From positions 496,001 through 560,000 of the forward strand of contig JACKEA010000005.1 in the NCBI GenBank assembly GCA_020633235.1: DNA of 64,000 nt, written 5' to 3'. The notes under the pieces are model-generated. The model did not search any database. It was not told the DNA's origin and worked only from the letters and a program-made list of their open reading frames with translations. Below, in pieces: positions 60,785 to 64,000 of this stretch. Positions within the stretch are counted from its first letter, which is position 1. Every line of letters begins with the position of its first letter. This DNA is from Polyangiaceae bacterium (GTDB taxonomy: Bacteria; Myxococcota_A; Polyangia; Polyangiales; Polyangiaceae). The position numbers and the translations under genes are program-made.

Positions 60785-61524
60785 AGTGGCTTTCGGCGTT
60801 GCTCTTCACCGCGTGTGCTTCCTCCGCGCCTCCGCCCGAGAGCGCGCCGCCGCCGCCGTCACCACCGGTGCCCGCGCCCGTAGCCCCGCCCGTCGTTGCT
60901 GACGCGGGCACGCCCACGCCGGAAGCCAGCGCGCCGGAAGCCGCCGCCGTGGAAGCGGAGGCCAGCGCTCCGTTGCCCTTGCCGGAGGGCACCACGGTGC
61001 TGCACATCGGCGACTCCATGGCCGGCGCCCTGGGCATCGAGCTCAACAAGGCGCTGAAGGCTCAGGGTGTGCACGGCGTGCTGCACTTCAAGACCGCGAG
61101 CTTCATCCCCACCTGGGCGTGGAGCAAGGAGCTGCCGCTGTACCTGGCGCAGACGAACCCGGACTTGGTGCTCATCACCCTGGGCACCAACGAGGTGCAG
61201 ATCCAAGATCCGTCGATCCGGGCGAAGACCATCCAAAAGCTGGTCCAATCCCTCGGGGATCGGCCGTGCGTGTGGATCCTGCCGCCGCTGTGGGAAGTGG
61301 GGGACACGGGCCTCTTGCCGGTGATCCGCGACAACGCCGCGCCCTGCCGCATCATGGACTCGAACCAGGTGTACCCGGGCATGAAGCGCCTCTCGGATCA
61401 CATCCACCCGACCATTCCCGCCCGCGCGGAGTGGGCCAAGCGCGTGGTGGAGTGGCTTCAGCGGGAACGCAGGCCCACGCCGGAAAAGCCTTGGGCGCTG
61501 GCCCCCAGAGCCGACAGCCACTGA
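60781..61524 (+). CDS. SGNH-type hydrolase lipoprotein
   Basis: ATG 60781 overlaps the SUMF1-type gene's stop (ATGA). The 247-residue protein has a signal peptide ending ALLFTACAS, a Pro/Ala/Glu linker (about 20-70), and an SGNH/GDSL domain: VLHIGDSMAG (Ser in GDS), LITLGTNEVQ (Gly/Asn block) and DHIHPTIPARAEW (Asp-x-x-His block). This combination defines SGNH esterases and acetyl-/acyltransferase-like enzymes. Substrate unknown; probably modifies polysaccharide or peptidoglycan outside the cell. Its 3' end overlaps hypB by 67 bases. Confidence 0.8.
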   Translation: MKWLSALLFTACASSAPPPESAPPPPSPPVPAPVAPPVVADAGTPTPEASAPEAAAVEAEASAPLPLPEGTTVLHIGDSMAGALGIELNKALKAQGVHGVLHFKTASFIPTWAWSKELPLYLAQTNPDLVLITLGTNEVQIQDPSIRAKTIQKLVQSLGDRPCVWILPPLWEVGDTGLLPVIRDNAAPCRIMDSNQVYPGMKRLSDHIHPTIPARAEWAKRVVEWLQRERRPTPEKPWALAPRADSH

Positions 61525-62144
61525 TCGATCTCCGCGCCGGTGAGCGCGGAGACGGCGATCATCCGCGGGCTCGGCATCACCTGGTCGAGGGCGTCGCGGA
61601 TGCGATCGACCGATACCTGCGGCAGCACGGGCAAGAGATCGATCTTGGTGAGCACGACCAGATCCGCCACCCGGAACATCACCGGATACTTCAAGGGCTT
61701 GTCGTCCCCCTCGGTGACGGACAGCGCGACCACGTTCAGGTGCTGGCCCAGATCGTAGACCGCGGGGCACACCAGGTTGCCCACGTTCTCCACGAACAGG
61801 ATCTCCGCTTCCTGCCAGGGCAGGTGATCGAGGGCGTGGTGCACCATGGTCGCGTCCAGATGGCAGGCCGAGCCAGTGGTGATCGACGCCGACGGTATGC
61901 CCCGGGCACGCAGCCGCGCGGCGTCGTTGTCGGTGGCCAAATCTCCGCTGATGGCCGCGATGCGCCGCCGCCCCGCGGTGGCTTCCAGAAGCGCCGTCTT
62001 GCCGGATCCCGGCGAGCCCATCAAGTTCACGCAGCGCACCTTTGCCGCGTCGAAGTGCGCTCGGTTGTGGAGCGCCGCAGCGTCGTTGTCCGCCAGCACT
62101 CGCTCGTGCAGCTCGACCACGCCGCAGCCGCAGCTTTCGCACAT
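61458..62144 (-). CDS. hypB: Hydrogenase/urease nickel incorporation GTPase HypB
   Basis: A 228-residue GTPase for nickel insertion into [NiFe]-hydrogenase. N-terminal MCESCGCG is the high-affinity nickel site (CxxCGC). The G domain has MGSPGSGKTALLE (P-loop), ATDNDAARL, FVENVGNLVCPAVYDLGQHLNVVALSVTEGDDKPLKYP and VVLTKIDLL (NKxD-type). ATG 62144 shares one base with the hypA stop. The 3' end overlaps the convergent SGNH hydrolase gene by 67 bases. No hydrogenase structural genes are in the window. Confidence 0.95.
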   Translation of the reverse strand: MCESCGCGVVELHERVLADNDAAALHNRAHFDAAKVRCVNLMGSPGSGKTALLEATAGRRRIAAISGDLATDNDAARLRARGIPSASITTGSACHLDATMVHHALDHLPWQEAEILFVENVGNLVCPAVYDLGQHLNVVALSVTEGDDKPLKYPVMFRVADLVVLTKIDLLPVLPQVSVDRIRDALDQVMPSPRMIAVSALTGAEIDQWLSALGASAQGFSGVGLRSR

Positions 62145-62455
62145 CACGGCACCTCCAGCTCGATGCGCTCGATCAAGAGCTCGCCGCCGGTGGCCAAGCG
62201 CGCGGGACCGCCGCAGCGCGCGCAACGAGGGCCCGCGGCGCTCGCGTCGCAGGCGGCGCAGCGCCAGGACGCCGCGACCTCTTGGATCCGCACTTCGAGC
62301 TCCGACGCCGCAAAGGCTCGCGCCAGGAGCTCCGCGTCCACCCCGGACAGCTCCCCCAGCACGAGATCCACCGAGCGCACGCCGCGGGCGCCCCGCGCTT
62401 CGGCCTCGCGCGCCACGCGGGAGAGCACGGCCTGGGCGATGGAGACCTCGTGCAT
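62144..62455 (-). CDS. hypA: Hydrogenase nickel metallochaperone HypA
   Basis: A 103-residue protein that delivers nickel to HypB. MHEVSIAQAVL carries the nickel-binding His2. The zinc motif is CAACDASAAGPRCARCGG, two CxxC pairs a little closer than usual. The C terminus (GELLIERIELEVP) matches the family. Slightly shorter than the usual 113 residues. It is translated upstream of hypB with a TGATG overlap. Confidence 0.93.
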   Translation of the reverse strand: MHEVSIAQAVLSRVAREAEARGARGVRSVDLVLGELSGVDAELLARAFAASELEVRIQEVAASWRCAACDASAAGPRCARCGGPARLATGGELLIERIELEVP

Positions 62456-62561
62456 CGCCCCCGGCTTTGCAGGCCGCGTGCCGAGCGAAATCCCGCGCTC
62501 GGCACGGGCGACGCAGAAGCTTTTGCCAACTCCACCCCCCGCGGCGGCAAATCTTGCCGCC

Positions 62562-63668
62562 TCAGTTGCTCTGCTCGAGGCGCGTCTCGAGCGGGGGCCG
62601 GGCGTTGTCCGTGCGCTCGGCGCCGTCCGTCTTCAGGTGCAGTGTGCGCGTGGGGAAGGCGAAGGAGATGCCGAGCTTCTCGAAGCGGCGCAGCAACACG
62701 AAGTTGATGGCCTGCTGCCGGTCCATGAACTCCGTGTAGTCCGGGCTGAGCACGTAGTAGACGACCTCGAACACCAGGGCAGAGTCCCCGTACTCCTTGA
62801 AATGGGCGCGATCGAAGCGGGTGCCCTCCTGCTGCTCCACGGCTTCCTTCAGGACACCGGGCACCTTCTCGACCAAGTCCGCCGGCGTGCCGTATTCGAT
62901 GCCGATGCGGAAGTCGATGCGGCGCTCCTGCATGCGGCCGTAGTTGTGGATGCGCTGCTTGATGAGCTCGCCGTTGGCGAAGATGATCTGCTCGCCGCCC
63001 AGGGAGCGCACGCGCGTGGCGCGCCAGCCGATGTGCTCCACGCTGCCCCGGTCGTCCCCCACGATGATGAAGTCCCCGATCTCGAAGGGCCGATCCACGT
63101 AGATCGAGAGCGAGGCGAACACGTCCCCCAGCAGGCTCTGCACCGCCAGCGCCGCTGCCACACCGCCGACGCCGAGGCCTGCGACCAACGCGCTGATCTC
63201 GATGCCCAGGCTCGACAGCACCGTGAGCAGCACCATCGTCCAGATGGCGATACGGGCCAGAAGGCCGATCGCCGCCGTGGCCGTCTGACTGCTGGCGCCC
63301 TCTTGCTTTTGGCTCTGCCAGATCTCGAGCCCCCGCCGCACGGCGATCTGCCCGTACAGCCCGAGCTGCACCAAGAGGACGATCAGCGCGCCGCGATTCA
63401 GCACGCGCTCGGCGCCGGCGGTGAGCTCGAGAAAGCTCGCGCCGATCCAGATCGCTAGCGTCAGGTACGAAAACCACCGCGTGCCGTCGAGCACCGCCGC
63501 CAACGCTCCGTCGATGGCCCGCGCCGTCGCCCGGTGCCGCCGTTCGAGACCCCGGTGCACGAGCCCCTTGAGCAGCCGCGCCACCAGCAGCACGCCCACC
63601 GCGGCCGCCGCCGCGTACAGCCAGTGTCGTCCGTCGTTGTGCCAGATTTCGAATTCGAGAAGGTTCAC
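62562..63668 (-). CDS. Small-conductance mechanosensitive channel (MscS family)
   Basis: The GTG at 63668 gives a 368-residue channel. Three membrane helices are followed by the pore-lining TM3 (LGIEISALVAGLGVGGVAAALAVQSLLGDVFASLSIYVDRPFEIGDFI), with the Gly/Ala packing pattern of MscS. The cytoplasmic vestibule follows (GSVEHIGWRATRVRSLGGEQIIFANGELIKQRIHNYGRM). It releases solutes during osmotic down-shock. Extra N-terminal helices make it a little larger than E. coli MscS (286). Confidence 0.92.
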   Translation of the reverse strand: MNLLEFEIWHNDGRHWLYAAAAAVGVLLVARLLKGLVHRGLERRHRATARAIDGALAAVLDGTRWFSYLTLAIWIGASFLELTAGAERVLNRGALIVLLVQLGLYGQIAVRRGLEIWQSQKQEGASSQTATAAIGLLARIAIWTMVLLTVLSSLGIEISALVAGLGVGGVAAALAVQSLLGDVFASLSIYVDRPFEIGDFIIVGDDRGSVEHIGWRATRVRSLGGEQIIFANGELIKQRIHNYGRMQERRIDFRIGIEYGTPADLVEKVPGVLKEAVEQQEGTRFDRAHFKEYGDSALVFEVVYYVLSPDYTEFMDRQQAINFVLLRRFEKLGISFAFPTRTLHLKTDGAERTDNARPPLETRLEQSN

Positions 63669-63714
63669 GCCGCCGACCGTGGCAGCGACCGTGCCAGGCC
63701 GTTTCTCGCTGGTT

Positions 63715-63748
63715 TTTGTTGGTCCGCCGCGGAAACGCCGCGGCACTC
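63715..63748. repeat. Dispersed palindromic element, type 1
   Basis: TTTTGTTGGTCCGCCGCGG, AAAC, GCCGCGGC. It is the 3'-end element of the small membrane-protein gene at 63761 when read in that gene's sense, with an A-rich flank. Confidence 0.7.
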
Positions 63749-63760
63749 TGCCCCGGCGTG

Positions 63761-63958
63761 TCAGTCTGCGTCGCGTCGCTTCACGAACAAGGAGGCGACG
63801 AAGCCGGCCAACAGCCCTCCGCCTCCACCGACGAACAGCGCCACGATGGCGGCTCCGAGCATGGCGTCGAGCGCATCGTGCCCGCCCACGCGGTGCGTCG
63901 GCACGTACAGGCCCCACACCATCACCATGCCCAGCCACGCGGCCAAGAACGAACGCAT
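63761..63958 (-). CDS. Small membrane protein, start uncertain
   Basis: The protein read from ATG 63958 has 65 residues and two membrane helices (about 4-20, MRSFLAAWLGMVMVWGLYV; and AMLGAAIVALFVGGGGGLLAGFVASLF), ending in the charged tail VKRRDAD. The frame stays open to the window edge, so a longer N terminus from outside the window is possible. No family recognised. The next gene downstream on the same strand is the MscS channel gene, about 90 bases away. Confidence 0.5.
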   Translation of the reverse strand: MRSFLAAWLGMVMVWGLYVPTHRVGGHDALDAMLGAAIVALFVGGGGGLLAGFVASLFVKRRDAD

Positions 63959-64000
63959 GCCGCGGGTCTTGGCCACGGCCTGCGCCACGGCGCCCAAGAT

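Overview
The window is GC-rich chromosomal DNA, densely coded on both strands. It has many GTG starts, start/stop overlaps, and predicted lipoproteins with Gly/Ser-rich linkers. The mix of genes (Ser/Thr kinase fused to an AAA ATPase and TPRs, TPR-AIM24, SUMF1-type lipoprotein, ricin-type lectin, orphan acyl-CoA dehydratase activase, many hypothetical lipoproteins) suggests a myxobacterium of the Polyangiales type (Myxococcota). This is inferred from gene content only; I see no rRNA or tRNA gene.

Layout. 1-7.2 kb: a partial short-chain dehydrogenase, ferrochelatase, a lipoprotein, a three-gene minus-strand operon of unknowns and a DUF4139 lipoprotein. 7.2-8.25 kb: an unusual module in which a small four-helix-bundle (23S-IVP/Avd-like) gene is preceded by three perfect hairpins, followed by a fourth, and bracketed by two GCGGAT-type tandem arrays. 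8.25-15.4 kb: GH26-like glycosidase, BolA-Grx4 pair, SurE, adenine phosphoribosyltransferase with a histone-like tail, and a large surface lipase. 15.4-18.6 kb: a Phd/VapC toxin-antitoxin pair, a 172-bp MITE that supplies stop codons to both flanking genes, and a tight operon of two paralogous lipoproteins, an orphan FliQ/SctS and an EpmA-like ligase. 20.0-24.9 kb: a six-gene minus-strand run (NTF2-like lipoprotein, hisB, hisH, hisA, TPR-AIM24, pgsA). 25.0-30.6 kb: Lon, a membrane gluzincin and a TonB-like protein. 30.6-33.7 kb: a MacAB-like exporter. 33.9-41.3 kb: ALDH7-type dehydrogenase, a response regulator with a hybrid histidine kinase, and a kinase-AAA-TPR giant.

41.4-64 kb: a beta-helix lipoprotein, a 1460-residue activase, lipoproteins, an IS91-like transposase remnant, a Ugp/Mal-type sugar ABC operon, a ricin-type lectin, a large unknown lipoprotein, a DEDDh exonuclease, a SUMF1-type lipoprotein coupled to an SGNH hydrolase, hypAB and an MscS channel.

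Two things stand out beyond the genes. First, at least 16 copies of a dispersed palindromic element (core GTTGGTCCGCCGCG, loop GAACCA or its complement, or a second type with GGCGCGATGCCCGTC) sit between genes, mostly just after stop codons. Second, the array-bracketed four-helix-bundle module looks like a self-contained element of unknown function and is my best candidate for an undescribed system. Shorter signs of genome plasticity are the MITE, the IS91 remnant, and a duplicated 3' end of the sugar-permease gene at 48.2 kb.
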